A program made the translations under genes and the position numbers. The notes beneath the pieces are model-generated. The model had not been told where the DNA came from and did not search any database. It was given only the letters and a program-made list of their open reading frames with translations. Below are positions 1 to 8,426 of a stretch of 33,337 bases of DNA, piece by piece (positions within the stretch are counted from its first letter, which is position 1; each line of letters starts with the position of its first letter). Origin of the DNA: an uncultured Pseudomonadota bacterium (lineage in GTDB: Bacteria > Pseudomonadota > Gammaproteobacteria > Burkholderiales > SG8-41); contig CAMPGR010000029.1 of the NCBI GenBank assembly GCA_946885605.1, forward strand, positions 1-33,337, written 5' to 3'.

Positions 1-54
1 GAACCCTCGTCGTAAGCTTGGAAGGCTTCTGCTCTACCATTGAGCTACACCCGC
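1..54 (-). tRNA. tRNA-Gly (anticodon TCC), 3' end cut off by window edge
   Basis: Read on the minus strand this starts with the acceptor strand GCGGGTG, a D arm with GCTC/GAGC stem, and an anticodon loop CTTCCAA (anticodon TCC), then runs into the T arm (GGTTC) at the window edge. The last 20 or so bases are missing. The first anticodon-stem pair appears to be G-A, otherwise the fold is regular. It lies 43 bp downstream of tRNA-Tyr and is probably co-transcribed with it. In beta- and gammaproteobacteria the Tyr-Gly pair usually precedes tuf and secE-nusG. Confidence 0.93.
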
Positions 55-97
55 TTAAAGCCTCGAAGAGAGTCCGCGCGCCGCGTCAGCTGCAATC

Positions 98-182
<85 letters not shown>

Positions 183-196
183 GAACGAAACCGGGT

Positions 197-225
197 ATTA
201 TCGGGAAGTTTCCCATTAGTGTCAA
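197..225 (-). promoter_or_regulatory. Strong sigma-70 promoter of the tRNA-Tyr/tRNA-Gly operon
   Basis: On the minus strand a perfect -35 TTGACA (220-225) is followed after exactly 17 bp by GATAAT (197-202, 5 of 6 to consensus). The -10 to +1 region is GC-rich (ACCCGG), as in stringently controlled stable-RNA promoters. The start point would fall near 190, leaving a very short leader before tRNA-Tyr at 182. The spacer contains a small palindrome (GGGAA/TTCCC, 203-214). Confidence 0.82.
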
Positions 226-311
226 ACGACTTACGAGACGAAAACGGATGCCGGCGCCCCAAAAGAGCAGCCATTCGGGGTGAGCTACGGCGGGCACAGC
301 CCGTTCGGCGA

Positions 312-341
312 GGGGTCAGACTCAAGTCGGGGTCTGACCCC
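312..341. repeat. Inverted repeat built on GGGGTCAGAC (REP-like, possible terminator)
   Basis: GGGGTCAGAC (312-321) and its exact reverse complement GTCTGACCCC (332-341) flank a 10-nt loop. The right arm is extended to GGGGTCTGACCCC, itself almost palindromic. It sits immediately downstream of the stop codon of the SDR gene on the minus strand. It has no T-run, so it is not a canonical rho-independent terminator, but it could protect or end the mRNA. I recall similar GGGGTCAGAC palindromes as dispersed intergenic repeats in betaproteobacteria; only this copy is seen here. Confidence 0.55.
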
Positions 342-346
342 AAAAT

Positions 347-1072
347 TCAAGCGCCGCCGGAACCGCTCACGCTCGTGCCGCCGCACACGAAGAGCGTCTG
401 GCCGGTGATGTAGCCGCTCTCGGGCGCGAGCAGAAACGCCACCGCGCGCGCAATGTCGTCCGGCGTGCCGACGCGCTTCACAGGAATGCTGTCGGTCACC
501 ACCCGCCGCTTTTCGCTCCCGTGTGGGTGACCGCGATCGAAAAGCTCAGTCGCAACCGGTCCCGGCGCGACCGCATTGACCGTGATGCCGTCCATGCCGA
601 GCTCGAGGCATAGCGTGCGTGTCATCCCGATGAGCCCTGCTTTCGCAGCCGAGTAAACCGTGCGCTCCGTCTTGCCCAGCGCCGCGCGGGAGGAGATGTT
701 CACGATGCGCCCGAACTTCGCCGCCCGCATGCCGGGACTGAAGGCCTGGATCAGGATCATCGCGGCCCGCACGTTGAGCGCAAGCGCGTAGTCGAGGTCG
801 TCGACCGTCGCCTTTTCCAGCGGCCCAGGCCGGTTCACTCCGGCGTTGTTCACGAGATAGCGCACGGTGCGCCTCCCCGCGATCTCGTGCGCCACTGCGT
901 GCGCCGCGCGCGCATCGGCGAGATCCACTTCGTGATACGCAAGCTTCGGATGGTTGATGCGCGGCGGGCGGCGCTGAAGGGCGACCACCTCGCACCCCGC
1001 CTCGAGGAGGCGCTTCGCGATGGCCTCTCCGATGCCCGAACTCGCCCCAGTCACGACTGCAGTGCCTTCCAT
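347..1072 (-). CDS. SDR family NAD(P)-dependent oxidoreductase (FabG-like)
   Basis: Classical short-chain dehydrogenase of about 241 residues. It has the nucleotide-binding glycine motif TGASSGIG near the N terminus, the structural NNAG motif, the catalytic S...YSAAK signature, and PGPV after the active site. The reading frame is open to 1225, but the upstream part would overlap the preceding gene and reads as random sequence. I therefore start at the ATG at 1072, which has GGAG six bases before it; the ATG at 1084 is the alternative. It is the last gene of the minus-strand operon behind the old-yellow-enzyme reductase (50 bp gap). A perfect TATAAT at 1104-1109 may give it an extra promoter, although no good -35 accompanies it. 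The substrate is unknown; oxidation or reduction of a hydroxy or keto acid in the same pathway is an inference. Confidence 0.88.
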   Translation of the reverse strand: MEGTAVVTGASSGIGEAIAKRLLEAGCEVVALQRRPPRINHPKLAYHEVDLADARAAHAVAHEIAGRRTVRYLVNNAGVNRPGPLEKATVDDLDYALALNVRAAMILIQAFSPGMRAAKFGRIVNISSRAALGKTERTVYSAAKAGLIGMTRTLCLELGMDGITVNAVAPGPVATELFDRGHPHGSEKRRVVTDSIPVKRVGTPDDIARAVAFLLAPESGYITGQTLFVCGGTSVSGSGGA

Positions 1073-1121
1073 CTCGCTCTCCATTCCGGTTCCGCTCGCA
1101 CCAATTATAAGTACCGCTGCC

Positions 1122-2228
1122 TCACGCCCATTTGCCGAGCGTCGCACCCGGTGGCCACGCTTTCGGCGCGCATCGCTCGTATTGAGGCGCGTATTTTGCG
1201 GCCCCGCCCAGCGCCACGGCCGCATGTTGCGGCCAGCGCGGATTGAACAGCATGGCGCGCGCCAGCGAAACGAAATCCGCCTTCCCCGAGGAGACGATCT
1301 CTTCGGCCTGTCGCGGATCGCTGATGAGGCCGACGGCGCCGGTGACGATGCCGGTCTCGCGTTTCACCTTCTCTGCGAACGGCACCTGGTAGCCGGGCGA
1401 GACCGGCACCTTGGCATCGAGCACGACGCCGCCACCGGACACGGTCACGTAATCGAAGCCGACCTTTTTCAGCTCGCGCGCGTAGACCACGGCATCGTCC
1501 GGCGTCCAGCCGCCGGGCGCAAAATCGCTGCCGGATATCTTCGCGCCCAGCGGTTTCTCCCAAACAGCCCGCATGGCGCGCGCCACTTCCAGGGGGAAGC
1601 GCATGCGACTTTCCAGCGTCCCGCCGTAGTCGTCGTCGCGCCGGTTCGAAAGCGGCGACAGAAATTCGGACAGAAGGTAGCCGTGCGTCGAATGGAGCTC
1701 GATGAAATCGAGCCCGAGCCGCGCGGCGCGCCGCGCAGCCTGCACGAAGGCCTCCCGCACAGCGTCCATTCCCGCGCGATCCAGCGCTTTGGGCGCTGGC
1801 CAGCCGGTCGCAAGCGGGATGGCGGATGGCGCAACCGTCGGCCACGCTTTCGGGTCTTTCGGATCGAGCGCGCCGCGGCCTTCCCACGGCCTCTGCGCCG
1901 AAGCCTTGCGGCCAGCGTGAGCAAGCTGAATACCGATCGGTATCGGCGAAATGCCGCGCACGAACTTGACGACGCGCGTCATTGCGGATTCGTTATCGTC
2001 GGAGTAGAGGCCGGTGCAATTCGGCGTAATCCGGCCCTCGGACGCAATGCCCGTCGCTTCGATGACCAGCATGGAGGCGCCGGACAGGGCGAGCGTGCCG
2101 AGATGCATCAGGTGCCAATCCGTCATCGAGCCGTTGATCGCGCTGTACTGGCACATCGGCGCGATCGTGATGCGGTTCTGCAGTTCGAGCTTGCCGATCG
2201 AAAACGGGGTGAAGAGCTTGCTTGTCAT
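1122..2228 (-). CDS. NADH:flavin oxidoreductase, old yellow enzyme family (YqjM/XenA type)
   Basis: FMN-dependent ene-reductase of 368 residues with a TIM-barrel fold, expected in the cytoplasm, reducing activated C=C bonds with NAD(P)H. The N-terminal APMCQYSA places Cys26 and Tyr28 as in the YqjM/XenA subgroup, where this cysteine tunes the flavin. The substrate-binding histidine pair is seen in LHSTHGY (H179, H182), followed by LSPLSNRRDDDYGG, also typical of the subgroup. The length fits XenA better than the shorter YqjM. GGAG lies eight bases before the ATG. It follows the permease gene by 24 bp in an operon with a dehydratase and an aldolase. Its role there is unclear; it could reduce an unsaturated acid or enal, or serve detoxification. 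Confidence 0.92.
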   Translation of the reverse strand: MTSKLFTPFSIGKLELQNRITIAPMCQYSAINGSMTDWHLMHLGTLALSGASMLVIEATGIASEGRITPNCTGLYSDDNESAMTRVVKFVRGISPIPIGIQLAHAGRKASAQRPWEGRGALDPKDPKAWPTVAPSAIPLATGWPAPKALDRAGMDAVREAFVQAARRAARLGLDFIELHSTHGYLLSEFLSPLSNRRDDDYGGTLESRMRFPLEVARAMRAVWEKPLGAKISGSDFAPGGWTPDDAVVYARELKKVGFDYVTVSGGGVVLDAKVPVSPGYQVPFAEKVKRETGIVTGAVGLISDPRQAEEIVSSGKADFVSLARAMLFNPRWPQHAAVALGGAAKYAPQYERCAPKAWPPGATLGKWA

Positions 2229-2252
2229 TCGATTACTCCGTGGGTTCGAGCC

Positions 2253-3623
2253 TTATCCAAAATAACCGATGAGCCGCCACCACGCGTAATCGAGCGGCAG
2301 CAGAATCAGGAAGCTCACGAGCATGAGCGGCACGCTCAATCGCAGCACGGTGCGCAAACTGATTCCGGCGATCTGCACCCCGACCATGACCGGGGGGACC
2401 TGAAAGGGCAATATCAGCGTCGTGAACCCCAACGCCCCGGTCATCAATGCCGCTTTCAGTGGCCAGCCCGCCGCTTCGGCAAAATGCCCGGCGAGCGGCG
2501 CCATGAGCGCCGGCTGGGCGGGATTGGTCACCAGTACGCCGGCGAACGTGGCGAGCAGCGTCAGCACGCCGAAGTTGAGCGCGTCCTGCCCCGGCTTCAA
2601 CTGCAATGCGGACTGCGCCGCCTCCCCCAGCATCGCGCTCACACCGGCTTCCGACATCAAGCCGCCCACGCCAAGCACCGCGGCGATGTAAAAGAAGGGG
2701 GCGAAGCTCACGTTTCGCGCGAACGCAGTCATCGGCATGGCGCCCACGCCGGGCAGCAGCGCAACCACGGCCGCGCTGAGGCCGATCCAGCCCGGATGCA
2801 CATCGTGGATGAAGTCGGTGGCCCACAGCGCGAGCGACACGATGAGGATTACCGTAAGACGGCGCTCCTCCGCGGACATCCGCTTGGGCGTAATCGGCTC
2901 GGCCCGGAGCCGGGTTTCGTCCGGAAAAAGCCGGCAGATGAGCGCGATGATGACGAGCGCCTTCATGAGGCCCATGACCGGAAACTGAACGAGGAGGTAC
3001 TCGGCGTAGGTGAGCGGAATTCCGTACAGCGTCTCCGCAGCGCCCGCCAGAACGAGATTCGGCGCGTTCGCGGGCAGAACGGACGTGCCGACCTGATACG
3101 AGGCCATCATCACCGCCAGCGCCACGCCGTTGTATCCGTTGCTGCCGCGTTGCAGCCCGGCGCGTTCGGCGACCGCCGCCATGATGGGCAACAGCAGCAG
3201 CACGCGGCCGATCGTCGCCGGCATGACGAAGCACAACGCCGATGCGACGAGGACCACCGCGACGATAAGCCCGCGATAGGAGAGTTCGATACGAGCGAGC
3301 AGAGAACGCGCGAAGCGTTCGCCCAGGCCGGTGCGCTGCACGGCTTCCGCGATGACGAGGCCGCCGAGCACGAGCCACAGCGTGCCGGAGGCAAACCCCG
3401 AGAAGACGACCTGCGACGGCGCAATCGCAAGCAGCATCGCGAGCGCGAAGAAAACGAGCGCCGCCATGTACTCCGGCACGGTGCCGAACGCCCACAAGCC
3501 GATCACCAGCACGACGAGCGCCGCCGCGTGCATGGTTTCGACCGCCACGCCGCCGGGCGGCGGCCAAAAGTACACGACGACTGCCGCCGCAACGACGATC
3601 GCCGTGAGAATCGCTCTTGGCAA
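2253..3623 (-). CDS. SLC13/DASS-type anion permease
   Basis: Polytopic inner-membrane protein of about 456 residues, almost entirely hydrophobic segments separated by short loops. Recognisable features are an early WAFGTVPEYMAAL stretch, LWLVLGGLVIAEA, a central NAPNLVLAG motif and a C-terminal segment GALGFTTLILPFQVPPV. These match divalent-anion:Na+ symporters, which carry dicarboxylates, sulfate or related acids. No ATG starts the first membrane segment. The best start is the TTG at 3623, five bases after the aldolase stop codon, suggesting translational coupling without its own strong ribosome binding site; the first in-frame ATG would remove the first helix. Between the aldolase and reductase genes it is most likely the importer for the acid this operon degrades. 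The exact substrate cannot be read from sequence. Confidence 0.83.
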   Translation of the reverse strand: MPRAILTAIVVAAAVVVYFWPPPGGVAVETMHAAALVVLVIGLWAFGTVPEYMAALVFFALAMLLAIAPSQVVFSGFASGTLWLVLGGLVIAEAVQRTGLGERFARSLLARIELSYRGLIVAVVLVASALCFVMPATIGRVLLLLPIMAAVAERAGLQRGSNGYNGVALAVMMASYQVGTSVLPANAPNLVLAGAAETLYGIPLTYAEYLLVQFPVMGLMKALVIIALICRLFPDETRLRAEPITPKRMSAEERRLTVILIVSLALWATDFIHDVHPGWIGLSAAVVALLPGVGAMPMTAFARNVSFAPFFYIAAVLGVGGLMSEAGVSAMLGEAAQSALQLKPGQDALNFGVLTLLATFAGVLVTNPAQPALMAPLAGHFAEAAGWPLKAALMTGALGFTTLILPFQVPPVMVGVQIAGISLRTVLRLSVPLMLVSFLILLPLDYAWWRLIGYFG

Positions 3624-3628
3624 TCGGG

Positions 3629-4390
3629 TCAGGTTTTGAATTTGGCGGCGAGCGCTTCGCTGCCGCGCACGAGCATGCCGACGTCCGCGCCGACCGCCAC
3701 GAAGCGAAAGCCCATGTCCAGGCAACGCTTGCCGTCGGCCTCGCCGACGAGGATGCCCGGCGCCTTGCCGGCCTTGAGTATGCGCGCGGCTGCCTCTTCC
3801 ATCACTTTCCAGACATCCGGGTGCTGCCAATTGCCGAGGTGGCCGAGATCCGCCGCGAGATCGTTCGGGCCGATGAAAACGCCATCGACGCCTTCCACCG
3901 CCGCGATCGCATCGAGGTTCTTTACCGCGAGCCGCGTTTCCACCTGCACCAGCACGCACAGCTCGTCGTGCACGCGCTTGAAGTAGTCCTTCACTCGCCC
4001 GTAACCCGAAGAACGGGTGGACCCCGCCACCCCGCGCACGCCCTGCGGCGGGTAGCGCGTGTAGCGCACCGCGTTCGCCGCCTCTTCCGGCGTTTGCACG
4101 TACGGAATAAGGAGCGATTGCGTCCCAATGTCGAGGAAACGCTTGATGAGGACCATGTCGTTCCACGCAGGCCGCACGATCGGGGTTGCGCTGCCGCCGA
4201 CCATCGCCTGAAGCTGCGCCTGCACCATCGGCAGCTCGTTGGGGGAGTGCTCGGCATCGAGCAGCACCCAGTCGAAACCCGCATGCGCCAGGACTTCGGC
4301 GACGATGTGGCTGGAGAAGCTCGACCAGATGCCGATCTGCGGTTTGCCCTGCGCGAGGGCGTGCTTGAACCTGTTTACTGTGATTTCCAT
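3629..4390 (-). CDS. HpcH/HpaI family class II aldolase (2-keto-3-deoxy acid aldolase type)
   Basis: Metal-dependent pyruvate aldolase of 253 residues. Signature positions are visible: DAEHSP with the base His48, Arg73 in IVRPAW, QVET with metal-ligand Glu151, and GPNDLAAD with Asp177. The family (HpaI, GarL, RhmA) cleaves 4-hydroxy-2-oxo acids to pyruvate plus an aldehyde. AGAGGTG precedes the ATG by five bases. It lies directly downstream of a sugar-acid dehydratase of the IlvD/EDD family, so the natural reading is cleavage of the 2-keto-3-deoxy acid made by that enzyme, for example to pyruvate and glycolaldehyde if the acid is a pentonate. The substrate assignment is inference from context. 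Confidence 0.9.
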   Translation of the reverse strand: MEITVNRFKHALAQGKPQIGIWSSFSSHIVAEVLAHAGFDWVLLDAEHSPNELPMVQAQLQAMVGGSATPIVRPAWNDMVLIKRFLDIGTQSLLIPYVQTPEEAANAVRYTRYPPQGVRGVAGSTRSSGYGRVKDYFKRVHDELCVLVQVETRLAVKNLDAIAAVEGVDGVFIGPNDLAADLGHLGNWQHPDVWKVMEEAAARILKAGKAPGILVGEADGKRCLDMGFRFVAVGADVGMLVRGSEALAAKFKT

Positions 4391-4416
4391 TCGTTCACCT
4401 CTTCAAAATCAAATCG

Positions 4417-4545
4417 AACCGCCAAGACCGCCAGGGAAAGCCATAAGAACAACAAAGATTCGCGTAGTATCGCGCGCGGCATTTCGATTTCTGTAGTTCC
4501 ACTTTCCAAGGTTTTATCTTGGCGTTCTTGGCGGGCTTGGCGGTT
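4417..4545. repeat. Inverted repeat of 9-nt TTGGCGNNC units in the dehydratase-aldolase spacer
   Basis: Three tandem 9-mers of the form TTGGCGNNC run from 4519 to 4545, ending on the dehydratase stop codon. An inverted partner (AACCGCCAAG and following bases, 4417-4435) lies close to the aldolase start; 16 of 18 bases match between the arms. The intervening 80-odd bases are comparatively AT-rich. A transcript through here could fold into a long hairpin between the two cistrons. A second copy of the 9-mer array follows the aconitase-family large-subunit gene at 27160-27185. Confidence 0.7.
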
Positions 4546-6278
4546 TAATGAATTTCCGGATCCGGCGTGGGCGGGCCGTGGTGCAGGAAATCGAAGTCGC
4601 AGCCCCGGTTCGCCTGCGTGATGTGGCGCGCATAAAGCGCGCCGTAACCCCGCGCATACGGTAACGGCGGCGGCTGCCATGCCGAGCGCCGGCGCGCGAG
4701 TTCCTCTGCGCTCACCTTGAGCTCGAGCTTGCGTGCCGCGACATCGAGCTCGATCAGATCGCCGTCGCGCACGAACGCGAGCGGACCGCCGACAAACGAC
4801 TCCGGTGTGACATGCAGCACGCACGTCCCATATGAGGTGCCGCTCATACGTGCGTCCGAAATCCGCACCATGTCGCGGACGCCTTTCCTCAGCAACTTCT
4901 TCGGGATCGGCAGCTGGCCCCATTCCGGCATGCCGGGCCCCCCGAGCGGTCCGCCGTTCTGCAACACCAGCACCGAGTTCTCGTCCACCTTGAGATTCTC
5001 GTCGTCGATGCGCGCCGCCATGTCGTTGTAGTCGCGGAACACGACCGCCGCCCCGGTGTGCTGGAGAAGATGGCGCTCCGCCGCGGTGGGCTTGATGACG
5101 GCGCCGTCGGGCGCAAGATTGCCGCGCAGCACCGCCAATCCACCGGTTGCAGAGACCGGGTTGTCGCGCTTCCGGATCACGTCGTCGTTATAGATCTGCG
5201 CGCCGGCGATGTTCTCTCCCAGCGTTCTGTCATTGACCGTCGGGCGATCGAGCCGCAGCCGGCCGTTCAATTCGGCGAGCAGCGCGCGCAGCCCGCCGGC
5301 ATAGTAGAAATCTTCCATGAGGTACTTGTCGCCGGCCGGCCGGATATTGGCGAGCACGGGAGTCGTGCGCGCGAGCTGATCGAAGCGATCGAGACTGAGG
5401 TCGATACCAGCCCGGCCGGCCATCGCAATGAGATGGATGATCGCATTGGTCGAGCCGGACAACGCGTGCACCACGGTGATCGCGTTGTCGAAACTCTCCG
5501 GAGACAGGATGTCCGAGGGCTTCAAGTCCTCCCACACCATATCCACGATGCGCCGCCCGGTCGCGCTCGCCATGCGCGGATGGTTGGCATCCGCGGCCGG
5601 AATCGAGGCGGCGCCGGGAAGTGTCAGCCCCAGTGCTTCGGCGACGGAGGTCATGGTGGACGCCGTGCCCATCGTCATGCAATGCCCGAACGAGCGAGCG
5701 ATGCCTTCTTCGACCTCCCGCCATGCGCGCTCGTCGATCGTCCCGGCCCGCAATTCCGCCCAGTACTTCCACGAATCGCTGCCGGAGCCGAGCGGCTCCC
5801 CATGCCAGTTGCCGCGCAGCATCGGGCCTGCCGGCATGAAAATCGCGGGCAGGTTCATGCTGATCGCGCCCATGATGAGCGCCGGCGTCGTCTTGTCGCA
5901 GCCGCCCATGAGCACGGCGCCATCGACCGGATACGACCGCAGCAGTTCCTCCGTCTCCATCGCGAGCAGGTTGCGATAGAGCATGGTGGATGGCTTTTGA
6001 AACGGCTCGGACAAAGTGATCGCCGGCATCTCGAGCGGGAAGCCCCCCGCCTGCCACACGCCGCGCTTCACCTCTTCCACGCGCAGCTTGAAGTGCGCGT
6101 GGCACTGGTTGATGTCGCTCCAGGTGTTGATGATGCCGATCACCGGCTTGCCGGCAAAATCCTCGCGCGCATAGCCCATCTGCAGTGTGCGCGAGCGGTG
6201 GCCGAACGAGCGCAGGTCGTTCACGCCGAACCAGCGATGGCTGCGCAGTTCTTCGGGACGGCGCCGGGGGCGCGTCAT
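4545..6278 (-). CDS. IlvD/EDD family dehydratase, L-arabinonate dehydratase-like
   Basis: 577 residues, the usual length for sugar-acid dehydratases of the IlvD/EDD family, which use an Fe-S cluster and Mg2+ to remove water from aldonic acids, giving 2-keto-3-deoxy acids. The cluster cysteines are clear: NQC (Cys59), GGCDKT (Cys127) and GHCMTMG (Cys200). From memory, these numbers coincide with those of the Rhizobium leguminosarum L-arabinonate dehydratase, and the conserved Ser of DARMSG is at 479, within one residue. True dihydroxy-acid dehydratases (branched-chain amino acids) differ, and no ilv genes are nearby. GGAG is eight bases before the ATG. It is the first gene of the operon; the aldolase follows after a 154-bp spacer holding an inverted repeat. 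Substrate (arabinonate, xylonate, fuconate or similar) is inferred. Confidence 0.9.
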   Translation of the reverse strand: MTRPRRRPEELRSHRWFGVNDLRSFGHRSRTLQMGYAREDFAGKPVIGIINTWSDINQCHAHFKLRVEEVKRGVWQAGGFPLEMPAITLSEPFQKPSTMLYRNLLAMETEELLRSYPVDGAVLMGGCDKTTPALIMGAISMNLPAIFMPAGPMLRGNWHGEPLGSGSDSWKYWAELRAGTIDERAWREVEEGIARSFGHCMTMGTASTMTSVAEALGLTLPGAASIPAADANHPRMASATGRRIVDMVWEDLKPSDILSPESFDNAITVVHALSGSTNAIIHLIAMAGRAGIDLSLDRFDQLARTTPVLANIRPAGDKYLMEDFYYAGGLRALLAELNGRLRLDRPTVNDRTLGENIAGAQIYNDDVIRKRDNPVSATGGLAVLRGNLAPDGAVIKPTAAERHLLQHTGAAVVFRDYNDMAARIDDENLKVDENSVLVLQNGGPLGGPGMPEWGQLPIPKKLLRKGVRDMVRISDARMSGTSYGTCVLHVTPESFVGGPLAFVRDGDLIELDVAARKLELKVSAEELARRRSAWQPPPLPYARGYGALYARHITQANRGCDFDFLHHGPPTPDPEIH

Positions 6279-6346
6279 GCGGAGGTCTCCTGTTTGTGTT
6301 ATGTGCTGCGCCGGACGGTTTATTCTAACCGAACCCCGGCGCGTTC

Positions 6347-6375
6347 TTGCCCGAGTGACGGTGCAAATCTAGAAT
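6347..6375 (+). promoter_or_regulatory. Candidate promoter for the ThDP-dependent enzyme gene
   Basis: TTGCCC (6347-6352) and TAGAAT (6370-6375) are separated by exactly 17 bp, in the 142-bp divergent region between the dehydratase and the ThDP enzyme. The -10 matches consensus at 5 of 6 positions and the -35 at 4 of 6. The predicted start lies about 40 bases before the ATG at 6421. Confidence 0.5.
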
Positions 6376-6420
6376 GTGACGCTTCTTTTTGCGCCGTTTG
6401 CATTCCACGGGAGATTCCTC

Positions 6421-8238
6421 ATGTCCGCGCTCGCCGCGACTCCAAAGACCGCTCGAACTGCAAGACGCCCGGTAAAAGGGGCCGAGATCCTGGTCGAATA
6501 TCTGATCAAGGAAAAGGTGCCCTACGTCTTCGGCGTGTGCGGGCACGGCAATGTGGGCTTTCTCGATGCGGCGCTCGCCGCTTCCGATCGCATCACGACC
6601 ATCTCGACGCATCACGAGCAGTCGGCGGGCTACATGGCGGACGCATACTACAAAGTGCGTCACGAGCCGGCCGCCACGATCACGTCGTGCGGCCCGGGCT
6701 CGGTGAATCTCACGATCGCGCTCGCCAATGCGATGATGGACTCGTCCGCATTCCTTGCGATTACGGGGAATGTTCCAACCACCCAGTTCAACAGGAGCCC
6801 CTTTCAGGAGACCGGGCGCTATTTCCAGGGTGACTTCCCCTCGGTCATCCGGCCGTATGTCAAGCGCAGCTTCCAGCCGACACGCGTGGAGATGCTGCCG
6901 CTCGCGGTGAAGCAGGCGTTCGGACTGCTGCGCAACGGTCGCCCGGGGCCGGTCAACATCGACGTGCCGCTCGACGTCTTCCAGGAAGAAGCGCTCCTCG
7001 ACGTTCCCGACCCGGATCCGGAGGTGAGCCAGCGTTACCCCGGCGAACTCCAGGCGCTGGAGCAGGCCGTGCAATTACTGATCGGCGCTCAACGTCCGGT
7101 GATCCTCGTCGGACAGGGCGGACTGATCGGTGAAGCGAGCGAAGCGATACGCGATTTCATCAGCGTGCTGCGCATCCCGGTTGTGACGAGCCCGAATGGC
7201 AAGGGCGTGATCGACGAGACGCACGAGCTTGCGCTGGGACCGATCGGGCGGAACGGCCCATATGCCGCCAACGAGGCGGCGCGCAACGCCGACGTCATGC
7301 TCGCACTCGGCTGCAGCTTCGACGACCGCACGACCAGCGCGTGGCTCCACGGCTATACGATCACCATTCCGCCGACGAAGCTCATCCAGATCGACATCGA
7401 CCCCACTGAAATCGGGCGGAACTACCCGGCCCATCTCGGCATCCTCGGCGATATCCGCGCGAGCCTCGAAGCGATGGCGCGGCTCGCACGCGAGAAAACA
7501 GGCGGAGCGGGAAAGCGCTATTCCGACTGGACGGCGCGGCTCGCGGAAAACAAGAGCCTATGGGATGAATACCAGGCGCGCTTTACGGAAAGCGATGCCA
7601 TGCCGATCCGGCCCGAGCGGCTCATGACGGCGCTCGCGCGCGTCGTGCCGGAGAACGGCATTTTCGCGACCGACGTCGGCGTGCATCACAACTGGGTGGT
7701 GCAGCTCTGGAAAGCGCGCCGGCCGCGGCACCTCCTCCAATCATGGGGATTCGCAGCAATGGGCTACGCGACATCCGGGATCCTCGGCGCCAAGCTCGCC
7801 AAACCCGATGCGCCGGCGGTCGCGGTCGTGGGCGACGGTTCCTTCCTCATGACGCCGCACGTGCTCGCGACGGCCATGGAGTACGACATTCCGGCGGTGT
7901 GGGTGGTGTGGAACAACTACGGCTACTGCTCCATCCGCGACATGCAAGTCGGCATGTTCCGCGGCGAGCTCGCGACGAGCTTCAGGAACGACAAGTCAGG
8001 CAAGCTCGGCGGGACGGATTTCGTCATGCTCGCGCGCTCGTTCGGCGTCGAGGGCAGGAGAGTCGAGCGCGCGGCCGACATCGAAGGCGTGGTCGAGGAA
8101 GCGATCAAAGCCAATCGCCCGTACCTGGTGGAAGTCATTGTCGACCGCGAAATCCGCCCTGTAGGCACCGGCACCTGGGAGCTGCCGCCGCTGCCGCACC
8201 CCGAACCCAACTTCACCAAGCTCGCCCGCGGCCATTGA
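6421..8238 (+). CDS. Thiamine pyrophosphate-dependent enzyme (acetolactate synthase-like)
   Basis: 605-residue protein of the decarboxylase/synthase superfamily, domains in order: N-terminal Pyr domain, central domain, C-terminal PP domain. The cofactor-activating Glu66 is in THHEQSAGY; the ThDP/Mg2+ motif runs from GDGS (from 471) to NN (498-499). The presence of Glu66 argues against glyoxylate carboligase, which lacks it. There is no small regulatory subunit gene (ilvN) nearby, so it is unlikely to be the biosynthetic acetolactate synthase. Benzoylformate-decarboxylase-like, sulfoacetaldehyde-acetyltransferase-like and other catabolic roles remain possible. The frame is open further upstream, but the ATG at 6421 has GGAG seven bases before it. 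It is transcribed divergently from the aldonate operon and may process a 2-oxo acid from the same metabolism, which is conjecture. Confidence 0.9.
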   Translation: MSALAATPKTARTARRPVKGAEILVEYLIKEKVPYVFGVCGHGNVGFLDAALAASDRITTISTHHEQSAGYMADAYYKVRHEPAATITSCGPGSVNLTIALANAMMDSSAFLAITGNVPTTQFNRSPFQETGRYFQGDFPSVIRPYVKRSFQPTRVEMLPLAVKQAFGLLRNGRPGPVNIDVPLDVFQEEALLDVPDPDPEVSQRYPGELQALEQAVQLLIGAQRPVILVGQGGLIGEASEAIRDFISVLRIPVVTSPNGKGVIDETHELALGPIGRNGPYAANEAARNADVMLALGCSFDDRTTSAWLHGYTITIPPTKLIQIDIDPTEIGRNYPAHLGILGDIRASLEAMARLAREKTGGAGKRYSDWTARLAENKSLWDEYQARFTESDAMPIRPERLMTALARVVPENGIFATDVGVHHNWVVQLWKARRPRHLLQSWGFAAMGYATSGILGAKLAKPDAPAVAVVGDGSFLMTPHVLATAMEYDIPAVWVVWNNYGYCSIRDMQVGMFRGELATSFRNDKSGKLGGTDFVMLARSFGVEGRRVERAADIEGVVEEAIKANRPYLVEVIVDREIRPVGTGTWELPPLPHPEPNFTKLARGH

Positions 8239-8426
8239 GGATGGAACCGACCGCGATGCAAGCCGGGAGATGCGGCTAGCCTCGACGAAGCGTTACGGCC
8301 TGCGGCTCGCTTACTGAATTTCCGATTTCTTGCGCGAATCACCGCGATCTTGCGGTATTGCGCCCTTGGCAGCTTCTCCACCCGAACCGCCCTCCCCGAC
8401 TCGGGATCGAACACCTTCGGTGCGTA

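Noticed and set aside
1020..3986. 988-codon open frame on the plus strand
   Set aside because: Antisense to the reductase and permease genes. It is rich in Arg/His/Ala/Asp in the pattern of a GC-rich complementary strand, with no domain, while the minus-strand frames show clear families.
3624..4166. N-terminal extension of the permease frame
   Set aside because: It lies over the aldolase gene in another frame and is Arg/Gly-rich and non-hydrophobic, unlike the transporter.
5058..6833. 591-codon plus-strand open frame over the dehydratase
   Set aside because: Mirror frame of the IlvD/EDD dehydratase and out of frame with the ThDP enzyme; no recognisable protein features.
6421..8238. Biosynthetic acetolactate synthase (ilvB) or glyoxylate carboligase
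   Set aside because: No regulatory-subunit gene nearby, and the activating glutamate absent from glyoxylate carboligase is present.
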